Of a stretch of DNA of 64,000 nt, positions 25,494 to 34,930 are shown piece after piece; the stretch's first letter is position 1, and each line of letters begins with the position of its first letter. The DNA is taken from positions 1,302,001 through 1,366,000 of the forward strand of contig NZ_OZ034788.1 in NCBI RefSeq assembly GCF_964028515.1, in the 5' to 3' direction. The stretch comes from Wolbachia endosymbiont (group B) of Hofmannophila pseudospretella (GTDB lineage Bacteria; Pseudomonadota; Alphaproteobacteria; Rickettsiales; Anaplasmataceae). Under the pieces are notes generated by a model. The model saw only the letters and a list, made by a program, of their open reading frames with translations, made no database searches and had not been told where the DNA came from. Position numbers and translations under genes: made by a program.

Positions 25494-26132
25494 ATGCTTA
25501 AGATCTTTTCTAAAGTTTTATTTATATTAATATTTTTGGTTTCTAGTTTCTTTACTGTACATAATGTTGAAGCTAAGTCTAAAGTGAAGCTTAGTAAAAG
25601 GTACACACCTCCTGGTAATCCTGGTGGTACAAATTTTCATGCAGATGAGGAATTTGCTGATTCATATAAACTATATGAAAAGCGTAGGGAGATTCTCAAG
25701 AAAAGAAAGTTACAAGGTCAAACTAATGTTAACGTAAATAAAGAAGATCTAATCAAAAAATTAAAAGAAAAAAAAATTGCTAGCCTTGATAACGAGCCAA
25801 ACAACGTGGGAGCTTGCATAGTTGAAGATGGGGAGGATGCTATGATCAATCAGCATGGTATTAATCTTGCACGTTTAAAGGGTGCTGTATTTATAGATCA
25901 AGAGCCAGTTTCTCAGTATGAAGGTAAGCAGCATAAAAAAAGTGAACAACAAAAAGGGAAAAAAGTTACTTCAACACGAGAAAAAAAAGTTTCCCCTATA
26001 AATGTTACTATAAAAGAAACTCCATCAAGAAGAACGTGCTCTCATGATTCTATTACTGATCTAAATAGAACACCACAGCATAGTTTAAATGGTTCAAGTT
26101 CATTTGGCAGTGTAGTTGACACAGTAAAATAG
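25494..26132 (+). CDS. Unknown secreted, lysine-rich protein
   Basis: From the ATG at 25494 the protein is 212 residues and begins with a clear Sec signal peptide: MLKIFSKVLFILIFLVSSFF, then TVHNVEA with likely cleavage before KSKVKL. An upstream frame extends to 25425 but would bury the signal peptide, so the internal start is preferred. The mature part is hydrophilic and rich in Lys, Glu and Asn, with no recognised domain. It is likely exported to the periplasm. ispG starts 16 bases after its stop, so they may be cotranscribed. Confidence 0.7.
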   Translation: MLKIFSKVLFILIFLVSSFFTVHNVEAKSKVKLSKRYTPPGNPGGTNFHADEEFADSYKLYEKRREILKKRKLQGQTNVNVNKEDLIKKLKEKKIASLDNEPNNVGACIVEDGEDAMINQHGINLARLKGAVFIDQEPVSQYEGKQHKKSEQQKGKKVTSTREKKVSPINVTIKETPSRRTCSHDSITDLNRTPQHSLNGSSSFGSVVDTVK

Positions 26133-26148
26133 TGTCACGATTAATAAT

Positions 26149-27429
26149 ATGCTAGATAGAGACCTGACATTGAGTGATGATGCATATGAGTCATCGCCGG
26201 TTTCCAGGCATAAAACTCATACTGTAAAAGTTGGACAAGTGAAGATAGGTGGAAATAATCCTATAGTTGTTCAATCCATGGCACTTGGTGCACATATAGA
26301 TTCTGACAACATAAAAAGCAGTGCTCAGAAATATGCAAAAGAAGTAATAGAACTAGCGCATGCAGGTTCAGAATTGGTGCGAATTGCTTTGAACTCAGAG
26401 GAAGTAGCAAAAGCAATACCTTATATAGTAGAGGAAATAAATAAAGAAGGCTTTGATGGTAAAATATTAGTAGGCTGTGGACAATATGAGCTCTACAGGC
26501 TGATTCAGGATTATCCAGACAACATTAAAATTTTGGGTAAAATTAGGATAAATCCAGGTAATATAGGCTTTGGTGATAAACGTGATGAAAAATTTGAAAA
26601 AATTATAGAGTATGCAATAACGCATGATCTTCCTGTCAGAATTGGAGTAAATTGGGGTAGTCTTGATAAGTACCTTTCACAAAAATTAATGGATGAAAAC
26701 TCCTTGTCTAGTAATCCAAAAACTTCTGATGTTATATTACGTAAGACGCTTGTAATGTCTGCTCTTGGTAGTGCAAAAAAAGCTGAAAAGATTGGCCTTA
26801 ATGCAGAGAAAATAATCATTTCATGTAAAGTCAGTAGAGTGCAAGATTTAATTTTAGTTTATACTGCACTTGCAAAATCTTCCAATTATGCGCTGCATTT
26901 GGGTTTAACCGAAGCTGGTATGGGTAATAAAGGCATAATAAATACCACAGCAGGGCTTACTTATTTATTGCAAAATGGTATTGGAGACACTATCCGGGCT
27001 TCTTTAACTCAGCGCCCTGGTGAATCACGCACTAATGAGGTGGTAGTATGTCAGGAAATACTACAGTCTATAGGTTTACGTCACTTTAACCCTCAGGTGA
27101 GTTCATGTCCTGGTTGTGGACGCACAAGTGGCGATCGTTTTCGTAGATTAACTGAGGAAATAAATGACTACATAAAAACTCATATGCCGATATGGAAGAA
27201 AAAGAATCCTGGTGTAGAGTATATGAGCGTTGCTGTTATGGGATGTATAGTAAATGGTCCTGGAGAAAGCAAACATGCAAATCTGGGGATCAGCCTTCCT
27301 GGATACGGAGAAAAACCTGTTTCAGCAGTCTACAAAGACGGCAAATATTTCAAAACTTTACAAGGTGATAATATTTTTGAAGAATTTAAGGAAATTATTA
27401 GTGATTATGTGGAGAAGCATTACACATAA
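26149..27429 (+). CDS. ispG: 4-hydroxy-3-methylbut-2-enyl diphosphate synthase
   Basis: A 426-residue enzyme of the MEP isoprenoid pathway, with a TIM-barrel and a [4Fe-4S] domain. Seen: VGGNNPIVVQSM-like start (KIGGNNPIVVQSM), ILGKIRINPGNIG, and the cluster-binding cysteines in SCPGCGRTSGDRF and GCIVNGPGE. ispE, a second enzyme of the same pathway, lies at 46798. Confidence 0.96.
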   Translation: MLDRDLTLSDDAYESSPVSRHKTHTVKVGQVKIGGNNPIVVQSMALGAHIDSDNIKSSAQKYAKEVIELAHAGSELVRIALNSEEVAKAIPYIVEEINKEGFDGKILVGCGQYELYRLIQDYPDNIKILGKIRINPGNIGFGDKRDEKFEKIIEYAITHDLPVRIGVNWGSLDKYLSQKLMDENSLSSNPKTSDVILRKTLVMSALGSAKKAEKIGLNAEKIIISCKVSRVQDLILVYTALAKSSNYALHLGLTEAGMGNKGIINTTAGLTYLLQNGIGDTIRASLTQRPGESRTNEVVVCQEILQSIGLRHFNPQVSSCPGCGRTSGDRFRRLTEEINDYIKTHMPIWKKKNPGVEYMSVAVMGCIVNGPGESKHANLGISLPGYGEKPVSAVYKDGKYFKTLQGDNIFEEFKEIISDYVEKHYT

Positions 27430-27713
27430 GCCTTTCACAAGTTTGTACTTAGACTACATTCTGTAAATTAAATGCAAAAATGGTATCTATTGAGTGGATG
27501 TCAAATTAGACAATAAAGAACGCCAATTTTAAAACTAGATAGTATCTGACAGGGTTCCTTTTGCCTTTTTTCTATTTGAGAAATTTTTTAATATTGAGAT
27601 TGACTCTAAGTAGTATAGAGATGTTATTCCAGTATCAAGGACTGAAGTTTCCTGATCTACAATATTTGTACAGTTATGAAATAGACGTAATTTGACATAA
27701 AAAGCTTTACTTT
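27430..27713. other. Intergenic region with a weak palindromic repeat
   Basis: 284 bases with no gene. GTTATTCCAGTATCAAGGAC at about 27625 resembles a diverged half of the palindromic repeats. The start codon of the next gene is uncertain. Confidence 0.4.
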
Positions 27714-28937
27714 TTGAAATTTTGGATTACGTTTAATTTAACATATTTCAGTGGGGAATTTATTGTAAGTAGAAAGAAAGCTTTAAAAATATTAGGTTTT
27801 GAATCAAGCGATGCGCCCAGTGAACAAGAAATTAAATCAGCGTATAGAAAATTGGCCTTGAAATATCATCCTGATAAACATTCAGGTGAAAGTGAGGTTG
27901 TGAAGAAACAAAATGAGGAGAAATTTAAAAAGCTAGGTACTGCATATGAATTTCTCACTAAGAAAAATATAGAAGGGGTTAAAAATCTAACTGACGAAAA
28001 TTTAAATGAAATTAATTCGCCTGAAGATTTGAGGTTTTACTTAAGTAGAGCTCTATATAATCAGGATATAAAGTTTCTTGAAAAGCTTTTTTCCAAATTC
28101 AAAAGCAGTAAAGATGGAAGATTTGGTGATTACATCAATGAAGAACTTATTTGTATTTACTCTCCATTATCTATTGCTTTAATGCAAGCTAAAGATTCAA
28201 GAAATTATAGTATTTTGAAACTTCTTTTAGAAAATGGTGCTGATCCTAATATAAAGCTATTACATAATGAAGCTTCGTTATACTATTGTAGGGTTCTCGA
28301 CGACAGCAGAATTGTAGAGTTATTGTTACAATATGGTGCTGATCCTAATATGGTAGATAGAAATGGTAAAAATCCGTTGTTTGAAGCGTTTTTGTTTGAT
28401 GATGATCATACTATGGAAATACTTTTGAAATATGGTGCTAATCCTAATATGTTAGATGAAAATGGTCGAGGTCCATTATATCAAGCAATCAATTGTGACA
28501 ACGATAAACGCGAAAAATATTTAGAGTTGCTTCTAAAGTATGGTGCAGATCCTAATCAGAAGGTTAATGGCTCCAGAGTTATAGAGTGTGCTCCATATTT
28601 CACTAATAATGGTGTAATGAATTTGATTAAAACGCTTACTCTGCCATACGGTAGCAATGATAAAGTTAAAGGGTTGATGGCTGAATACGGTGGAGTTGAT
28701 AGACGTTATCTACGTGATCAAACGATACTGACTTGTTGTTGCTTAATCGTCGCTTCTGCTACTTTTTTTAGTATAGCTTCTCCTTTGCGCTATGTACCGA
28801 CAGCAATATTTGCACTTGCTGCATGTTTTTTTATTAAAAATGCTGTACATGCTGCATTTTTTGCAAAAGAACCTTCTACTGAATTTACCGAAGCTAGAGC
28901 TTGTCCAGAGATTAGTAAAAGAGGCTATAATATCTAA
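27714..28937 (+). CDS. J-domain and ankyrin-repeat protein with C-terminal membrane segments
   Basis: A protein of up to 407 residues. The J-domain (about residues 19-90) has an intact HPD motif at 52-54 (LALKYHPDK), which stimulates Hsp70 (DnaK). Ankyrin repeats follow at about 148-300, with the phase GADPNIK, GADPNMV, GANPNML and GADPNQK. The tail has hydrophobic helices near 340-385. The start is TTG at 27714; no ATG lies upstream of the J-domain, and a GTG or rare ATT start near 27764 is possible. It resembles the protein at 39655 in domain order, so the two are probably paralogues. The last ~15 residues may be altered by the decayed IS that follows. Confidence 0.8.
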   Translation: MKFWITFNLTYFSGEFIVSRKKALKILGFESSDAPSEQEIKSAYRKLALKYHPDKHSGESEVVKKQNEEKFKKLGTAYEFLTKKNIEGVKNLTDENLNEINSPEDLRFYLSRALYNQDIKFLEKLFSKFKSSKDGRFGDYINEELICIYSPLSIALMQAKDSRNYSILKLLLENGADPNIKLLHNEASLYYCRVLDDSRIVELLLQYGADPNMVDRNGKNPLFEAFLFDDDHTMEILLKYGANPNMLDENGRGPLYQAINCDNDKREKYLELLLKYGADPNQKVNGSRVIECAPYFTNNGVMNLIKTLTLPYGSNDKVKGLMAEYGGVDRRYLRDQTILTCCCLIVASATFFSIASPLRYVPTAIFALAACFFIKNAVHAAFFAKEPSTEFTEARACPEISKRGYNI

Positions 28938-28944
28938 AGTTTTA

Positions 28945-29640
28945 GTACTGGGTAAAGATGAGAAAAAAGCATCCAGCAGAGCTAAATCGAAGGGAATGGG
29001 CAAGAATAGAAAGCTACTCCAGAGTATCATACAGGAAAGGAGGAAGGTCGTCAAAGTATAGCAAAAGAGAAATATTAGAAGCAATTTTCTATGTATTGTG
29101 TACAGGTGTAAATGGCGGTATTTACTAAATGATTTTCCGCTATGGAAAACTGTGTATGATCAGTCAAGTGTTTGTATAGTAATCTGTACAGACTACAGAA
29201 AAAGGGGAATCAAAGGCTATTTAAGAAAGTAAAGGGTAGAAAAAGGCATATAATTACAGATACTCAGGGTTTTATACTCTATTGTTACGTAAGCGCTGCT
29301 AACGAAAATGATAAAGGTAGTATTAAATAATATAAGAAAAAAATATACTATAGTTAAAAAATGTGATGGGATACCAAGGAGAAAATTTAAAAAATCATAT
29401 AAAGGAAGAATATGGTCTGGATATTGAGATTGTCAAAAGGCCTTCATGTAGGTTCTAAGTCAACAAAGACACACCGCCTTAGCTACTACCAATGAGGGGT
29501 TTAAAGTGCAGCCAAGAAGGTGGGTTGTAGAAAGGACTTTTGCTTTAGGAATAGAAGACTATCGAAAGAATAAGATTTACTCACTGAAAATTTCATATAT
29601 CTGGCTATGAGTAGAGTTATGTTAAGGAGAGAAATATGCT
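28945..29640 (+). pseudogene. Decayed IS5-family transposase
   Basis: Broken frames retain parts of an IS5 transposase. Near 29020-29110 is YRKGGRSSKYSKREILEAIF and VLCTGVNGG, near 29240-29320 is KGRKRHIITDTQGFILYCYVSA, and near 29505-29550 is QPRRWVVERTFALG with the DDE Glu. Several stops and shifts separate them. The sequence differs from the three intact IS5 copies here, so it is an older and distinct element. Confidence 0.75.
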
Positions 29641-29658
29641 TGAATTCCCGAACAAGTT

Positions 29659-30042
29659 CTAATCATTAATGTTATACACGTTCTTTTCTTTTTCTATTCT
29701 CTCTTGTTCTTCAATACAATACATAGCAAGCGGATTAGCTTTAAGTCTTTCGACTCCTATTTCTTCTCCCGTTCCATCGCAGTAACCATAAATGCCTAAT
29801 TTTATTTTTTCCAACGCCTCCTTAATTTTTTCTTTTCTATCTTTTCGGCGCTTAATTAATTCTCCATTTTCACTATCTCTATCAGAATAAATACTACTAT
29901 CTTCTAGATCTTGTTTCTCCATTTCAGAGAGTATTGATTGTAACTTTAAGCTAAAGTATTCCAGTTGTTTTACGTTCATATATTCTTCATTTTCTGAAGG
30001 AACGTAATCTTCCGGTAACTTTATTTTTATTAATTTTTCCAT
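29659..30042 (-). CDS. dksA: DksA-type RNA polymerase-binding factor with two of four zinc cysteines
   Basis: A 127-residue protein: N-terminal coiled coil with acidic tip (YSDRDSENGE), then the DksA/TraR finger. The finger reads Cys88-x2-Thr91-x17-Cys109-x2-Glu112, where classical DksA has four Cys at the same spacing. This recalls the DksA2 type of Pseudomonas aeruginosa, which works without zinc. DksA enters the secondary channel of RNA polymerase and, with ppGpp where present, resets promoter choice. It is divergent from ccmB, with 108 bases between. Confidence 0.85.
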   Translation of the reverse strand: MEKLIKIKLPEDYVPSENEEYMNVKQLEYFSLKLQSILSEMEKQDLEDSSIYSDRDSENGELIKRRKDRKEKIKEALEKIKLGIYGYCDGTGEEIGVERLKANPLAMYCIEEQERIEKEKNVYNIND

Positions 30043-30150
30043 AGCATTATCAATAAAATATATTAAAACTTATATAACTTGTAAACACAAAAAATTATAT
30101 TACCCTCAAAGTAAACACTATAATTTATAATAAACATTTAAAATCCTGGT

Positions 30151-30798
30151 ATGATTAGTTCGGTAAAAAAATTAGTAATAAATGATAATAATCTTACTTA
30201 TATAGTATGTATTTTTATTATAATGTTAAGTTTATCTTCATATACACTTGAAAACAATAGTAAACAAGAAGTCATATTAACATTAACATGGATATGTGCT
30301 ACATTTGTTTTGCAGATCTCTACAAATAATTTATTTACATCTGATTATCATGATGGAATATTAGAGCAAATCTTTGTACAGCCACTCTCTTCTAGGCTAA
30401 TAGTTGCTTATAAAATCTTCGCTCACTGGTTGTTATTTGGGTTACCGATTTCAGTGATTTCTTTCATGTTCAGCTTTGCAATTCTAGGCAATAATATTGA
30501 ACATTCAATAGCAGTTGGAGTGTCTTTATTATTTAATACGCTGATAATCATTAATATTTCAGCTACTGGAAATGCATTGATGATTGGTCGAAATAACTTA
30601 GCATCAGGAGTGTCGCAAATTCTTGTTTTGCCAATGATAATGCCAACTTTTGTATATTTCAAATTGCTAACTCAATTTGAAAATTTATCCTTGAATATTT
30701 ATACACTACTAATCACCATCTTAATTTTTGTCATTTTAATTGTTAATAGCACTATAACTACTCACATAGCATTAAAATTTGCTGTGGAGCAGGATTGA
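30151..30798 (+). CDS. ccmB: Haem exporter permease CcmB
   Basis: A 215-residue integral membrane protein with about six hydrophobic spans and the CcmB pattern: DYHDGILEQIFVQPLSS near residue 70 and RNNLASGVSQILVLPMIMPTFVY near 150. With CcmA it supplies haem to the cytochrome c maturation system. CcmH of the same system is encoded at 42993, so the ccm genes are scattered, as is usual in this group. Confidence 0.92.
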   Translation: MISSVKKLVINDNNLTYIVCIFIIMLSLSSYTLENNSKQEVILTLTWICATFVLQISTNNLFTSDYHDGILEQIFVQPLSSRLIVAYKIFAHWLLFGLPISVISFMFSFAILGNNIEHSIAVGVSLLFNTLIIINISATGNALMIGRNNLASGVSQILVLPMIMPTFVYFKLLTQFENLSLNIYTLLITILIFVILIVNSTITTHIALKFAVEQD

Positions 30799-30974
30799 AA
30801 AAACTTACTAGTTATTTACTTGTATCTGCTTAGTTAAGGGTGTTAACTTAAGTAGAGATGGAGACATTAGACTTCTTGCATGAATTGAAGAGTTACAGCG
30901 TGTGAAACCATTATTGGATTTCAGACTGGCTGGTTATGCAAGAAATCTAATATCTATCGAAGAGTCAGAAACTT
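30799..30974. other. Intergenic region with a diverged repeat
   Basis: No gene. Around 30880-30955 'GACTTCTTGCATGAATTG' and TTATGCAAGAAATCTAAT form distant inverted halves of a repeat related to the one near 24625-24690 ('TCTCTTGCATAACTGG'). Confidence 0.4.
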
Positions 30975-31685
30975 TTATAACTTACCTTTAATCAACCTAA
31001 CCCATGCGTGCCAATCTCTCTCACCAAGATTGCTTTCGAAAGACAGAAGATCCTTTACGGCTTTTGAGCAAATTTCTTCACTTGGAATTGACAACCCCCT
31101 ATTCATTGCTAGCGTCAGGCATTGAGTTTTACAAGCTTGTTCTAAGTGATACGTATAAAACATTGCTTCTTGTATAGTCTGACCACATGTTATAGATCCA
31201 TGATTGCGCATTAACATCACAAAATTTTCTTTCAAATCAGCTATTAATCTTTTTCCTTCCGTATCATCAAGTGCCAGGGAATTATAATCATGGTAAGATA
31301 CCTTATTATAAAAGTGCAGCGCCCACTGACTTATTGGGATTAATCCATCCTTGAGAGAAGAAACTGCTACAATAGAAGGTGTATGTAGATGAAAAATTGC
31401 TTGAATATCTTTCCTTGCTTGATAAATGAAGCCATGGATTACATAGCCAGTTTTATTATATTGATATTCTTTGCCTTCAATTATATTCCCATCAAACGAT
31501 ACTTTCATCAATGAACTTTCATCTACTTCATCAAAACGTATACCAAACGGATAAACATAAAATGACTTTTTATCTTCAGAACGTACAGAGAGATGAGTAT
31601 ACGTATGATCATCTAATTTAAGATAAGATAAAATCTGATAGGCGTTAACTAGGTCTCTTTTCAACTCACTATTTGTTAATAACAT
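30975..31685 (-). CDS. Class II aldolase/adducin-family protein
   Basis: A 236-residue protein. The family's zinc ligands are visible: the pair in FHLHTPS, and a later His in RNHGSITCG/YHLEQACK. TYTHLSVR near residue 30 and YPFGIRFDEV are also conserved. Relatives are fuculose- or ribulose-phosphate aldolases and epimerases, or the non-enzymatic adducin head. The substrate cannot be decided from sequence. It is a single gene on the reverse strand, with an IS630-type copy 85 bases upstream of its start. Confidence 0.88.
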   Translation of the reverse strand: MLLTNSELKRDLVNAYQILSYLKLDDHTYTHLSVRSEDKKSFYVYPFGIRFDEVDESSLMKVSFDGNIIEGKEYQYNKTGYVIHGFIYQARKDIQAIFHLHTPSIVAVSSLKDGLIPISQWALHFYNKVSYHDYNSLALDDTEGKRLIADLKENFVMLMRNHGSITCGQTIQEAMFYTYHLEQACKTQCLTLAMNRGLSIPSEEICSKAVKDLLSFESNLGERDWHAWVRLIKGKL

Positions 31686-31770
31686 AGCTCTTGACTAAAA
31701 TTTTCTAAAGATTTATACGTGAAAAAAAGTTTATTACAAACTAAAAGGTGAACCTACGTTAAAATACTAA

Positions 31771-32870
31771 TACCAAAATCCATTACTGACCGAACAAATA
31801 AGAAACATTACAAACTCGTTTAATAGTAGTACTGGAAATATTGACAATAAAATTACACAAAACATCTTCAAGTAAACCTATGGTATCGTAGATACTATTG
31901 CGTAAAGTATTGTATTTGATATATTGCCACAACCTTTCAACAGGATTCAGTTCCGGTGAATAAGGAGGCAAGTATATGATGGTAATGTTTTCCTGAATTT
32001 TCAAACTTTTTGATCTATGCCAACTTGCACAATCCATTACAAGAAAGGCTTCTTTCGTGCCTAAATCTTTCGACATCTGCTCCAGAAATATATTCATACA
32101 ATCAGTGTTTACATATGGAGCAAGTAGGCTAATTTTCTTACCACTTCTTGGATTTACCGCACTGTAGATATAGAAATTTTGTCTACCAATTTTCATTTTA
32201 ACCTGTGTTCTGACCCCTTTTTTAAACCATCCGTGTCCGATTTTTGAATGAGTTCCAAATCGTGATTCATCAAAAAAATACCTCCTTTTCAGGGTGGGAA
32301 TTGACTATTTTATTGAAGTATTTTTTAAACTCTTCTTGCTTGTTTTTATCTTGTTTATGGTGAATTGGCCTCGGTGTTATGTAAGAAAACTTCATCCTTT
32401 GTATCTCACGGTGCACTGTTGATTTGCTAATGTTTAGGCCAAATTCCTCTGAGATTTTTATTTGCACTTCCTTAATAGTAATATTTGGATTTCTTTCTAC
32501 CCATATTTCAATTTGCTCACGTTGATTTTTGTTTAATTTGCTTTTTCTTCGCCGCTGAGACGGGGAAAATAATCTTTCTACTCTACCAAATTTTAGATGC
32601 TTTATCCATTCAGTCAAAGCAGTCCTTGAAATTTTACATATTCTTGCCACAGCGCTTATACTACTTTCTTTTCCTGCTATCACCGCTTGTAACTTTTTTG
32701 AAACATATGCGTTATTTCTGACCTTTTTTAACATTTCTTTCGCCAAATTTACAACTTTTTCGTCTAATAGTTTTGACCTTAATGCCATTTATACCTCTCT
32801 ATTTTATCTACTTTAGTATCACTTCTTTCCCATTATTGTCTATCTGTTCTTTATATAGTGGGAATTGGTA
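31771..32870 (-). mobile_element. IS630-type insertion sequence, copy F, with unequal flanks
   Basis: Complete 1100-base copy. Unlike copies D, E and G, the three flanking bases differ: TAA at 31768-31770 and TTA at 32871-32873. This could be a point change in the duplication, or the element may be a recombinant of two copies. Confidence 0.9.
31783..32788 (-). CDS. IS630-family transposase, two frames (copy F)
   Basis: First frame 32788 to 32270, second frame ending at 31783, same slip site and catalytic residues as copy D. No degrading change is seen. Confidence 0.88.
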
Positions 32871-32882
32871 TTAGGTGCAATC

Positions 32883-33115
32883 CATTGATATTACAAGAGC
32901 GTACTATATCAAAAAAGCAAAGAAAAAATAGGAAGGTTACTAATATAAATAGTATTAAATTTAGGGAGGAAGATTTATTTGTACCACAAAATGCTATAGA
33001 GGTAGAAAATTCAAATATGAGTATAAAAGAAGTAGCAGAAGAAATAGTAAGTCAGATGTACAAACTTGGCCAAATTAATAGTGTTTACGCAATAGGCAAC
33101 GATTTCATATACTGA
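32883..33115 (+). CDS. Small unknown protein or gene remnant beside IS630 copy F
   Basis: About 77 residues from TTG at 32883; the open frame runs back into the insertion sequence and no good start or ribosome-binding site is seen. The C-terminal part (FREEDLFVPQNAIEVENSNM, then SIKEVAEEIVSQMYKL) is protein-like. The 5' part may have been lost at the insertion, since nothing matching precedes the element. The last 31 bases overlap the convergent tsaB. Function unknown. Confidence 0.4.
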
Positions 33116-33690
33116 GGCTCATTTAAATATAGAGCCTCAACTCCATTTAATTTTTGTTTATTTTTTAGTCTATAACGGACTAATAGCCCTGCATGGCTAG
33201 CATCCAACTTTGGTAAACTGCAATCCATATATGTAATGCAGTCCGTTTCAGGCTGGAGTTCACTTACTACAGCAGGATTTGATAGCGGTAACAAATTGAA
33301 ATCAAATAATTGCGTATAAAACTTTTGATCATCTTCGATTATAGCTTTAATATTTTTTTTGCTATTTGCACAAAGTAGCGATATTGCATATGCTTGAGCT
33401 TCCAGCGCACTAACCCCATATAACGGCTTATTTGTAGCAAGATTTATACCTTGTGCAGTTGATATACCAACTCTGATTCCAGTAAAACTTCCTGGTCCAA
33501 CTATCACTGCTAAATGGTCTATTTTATCGTAGCTGTAATTATGCTTATCAAACAAAGTATTCAGTATTTGAAAAAATGATTCTGCATGACTATTGTTTGC
33601 AGAATTGCGTTCTACAAAACAATTACCATCGTAATCAATTACTGCTATTGAACTACCAGCACCTACAGTATTAATTGCTAGAATGGACAT
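33085..33690 (-). CDS. tsaB: tRNA threonylcarbamoyladenosine biosynthesis protein TsaB
   Basis: A 201-residue ASKHA-fold protein that partners TsaD and TsaE in making t6A at position 37 of ANN-decoding tRNAs. Seen: MSILAINTVGAGSSIAVID at the start, NSHAESFFQIL, and VGPGSFTGIRVGISTAQGI, the family hallmark. The ATG at 33690 shares its A with the TGA stop of the upstream symporter (TGATG), so this start is preferred over GTG one codon earlier. Confidence 0.92.
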   Translation of the reverse strand: MSILAINTVGAGSSIAVIDYDGNCFVERNSANNSHAESFFQILNTLFDKHNYSYDKIDHLAVIVGPGSFTGIRVGISTAQGINLATNKPLYGVSALEAQAYAISLLCANSKKNIKAIIEDDQKFYTQLFDFNLLPLSNPAVVSELQPETDCITYMDCSLPKLDASHAGLLVRYRLKNKQKLNGVEALYLNEPQYMKSLPIA

Positions 33691-34823
33691 CACTTAAGCT
33701 TATCATAGAGCTTTGTAAACATCATAGTGAACGCACCGTTACCCATAACATTTGCTGAAGTTATTATTGGGTCAAACACTATATACAATGCTGTAATTAA
33801 TGAAAGCATCTCTGGAGAGAAATTAAGATACTTCTCAAGAACAGGCAACATTACCATAATCCCTCCCGCTGGAACTGCAACAATAGCAAATTTAAATAAC
33901 AGAAAGTAGAGAAGGAAAGTCACATAGTCTGTTGCAGACAATGCACCACCAAAAGTCATTATCATTGATAGTATTATAATAAAAAAGCAATCACCTACTA
34001 AATGAAAGCTAGCAGTTATTGGCACAACAGACGATGCTATATCAGGCTGCTTTACATTTTTTTTGCTTCCTTCAATAGTAAGCGGCATAGCTGCATTACT
34101 AGACATTGTGCTCATTGCAGTAATAAATGCAGGTATCATATTGCCTATACTAGCTATCCAGCTTGTGATCTTGAATGAATTTGCTGCTCCATATAAGAGA
34201 AAAACATAAAGGTAGGTTACAGATGCTATAATAATAAAAATTATTGAGTAATTCATAAATATTGTAGATAGAACCTGGTCATGCTGCATTTTAAAAGCAA
34301 ATCCAAGTACAAACATTGGAATAACTGGTGTCAAGAATGTCTTCAAAATAACAAAAATTAAATCTGACATTTTGTGAGAAAGTTCTTTGCTTTTTTTAGG
34401 CAGCAAAGTAGACATTATTAAGCTGGACACAAACCCATAAGCAAGAGCACGAAAGTTGGAAAGCATTATCGGTAGCTCAAACGACCATAAAGGTACAATT
34501 GTTTCTTCATGCTGTATTACGTTCTGTATTGAATAAGTATTTTGTAAGATAAAGTGCCAAGCAGAATAAGCTATTAGACTTGAGGTAAGGTTCGACAAGA
34601 AAATCGTTATAATAATTAACAATATAAACTTTATAGCCGACTGCTTAAGATTGTTAACACTACTAAAGATTAATGCAAAAACAATAAAAGGCATTATAAA
34701 TAGTAGGATCTCTTTTATACTAAGGCTTATTGAATACAAGAAGGTTTTTACTTCCATTGGAACTAGATGACCAAAAAGTATAACTGAAGTGATAACAGCA
34801 AGTAAGGTTAGTAATTGTAACAT
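33690..34823 (-). CDS. Dicarboxylate/amino acid:cation symporter (DAACS family)
   Basis: A 377-residue carrier with about eight hydrophobic spans and the family's re-entrant motifs: STMSSNAAMPLTIEG (the serine-rich hairpin) and FDPIITSANVMGNGAFTMMF near the end. Such carriers import glutamate, aspartate or C4-dicarboxylates with Na+ or H+. For an endosymbiont feeding its TCA cycle on host amino acids this fits well, but the substrate is inferred only. It is coupled to tsaB through a shared stop/start. Confidence 0.88.
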   Translation of the reverse strand: MLQLLTLLAVITSVILFGHLVPMEVKTFLYSISLSIKEILLFIMPFIVFALIFSSVNNLKQSAIKFILLIIITIFLSNLTSSLIAYSAWHFILQNTYSIQNVIQHEETIVPLWSFELPIMLSNFRALAYGFVSSLIMSTLLPKKSKELSHKMSDLIFVILKTFLTPVIPMFVLGFAFKMQHDQVLSTIFMNYSIIFIIIASVTYLYVFLLYGAANSFKITSWIASIGNMIPAFITAMSTMSSNAAMPLTIEGSKKNVKQPDIASSVVPITASFHLVGDCFFIIILSMIMTFGGALSATDYVTFLLYFLLFKFAIVAVPAGGIMVMLPVLEKYLNFSPEMLSLITALYIVFDPIITSANVMGNGAFTMMFTKLYDKLK

Positions 34824-34930
34824 ATTCTAATATAGCGATATCCTATGGAAATACATATGATAAATTAGCTGCTAAGTAAAGTAAAACTGCTTAAAATATT
34901 TACATTACCTTCTAGTACTTGAATGAGATT

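Noticed and set aside
28792..29061. Open frame overlapping the end of the J-domain/ankyrin gene
   Set aside because: The first part is the shadow of the real gene and the rest is decayed transposase.
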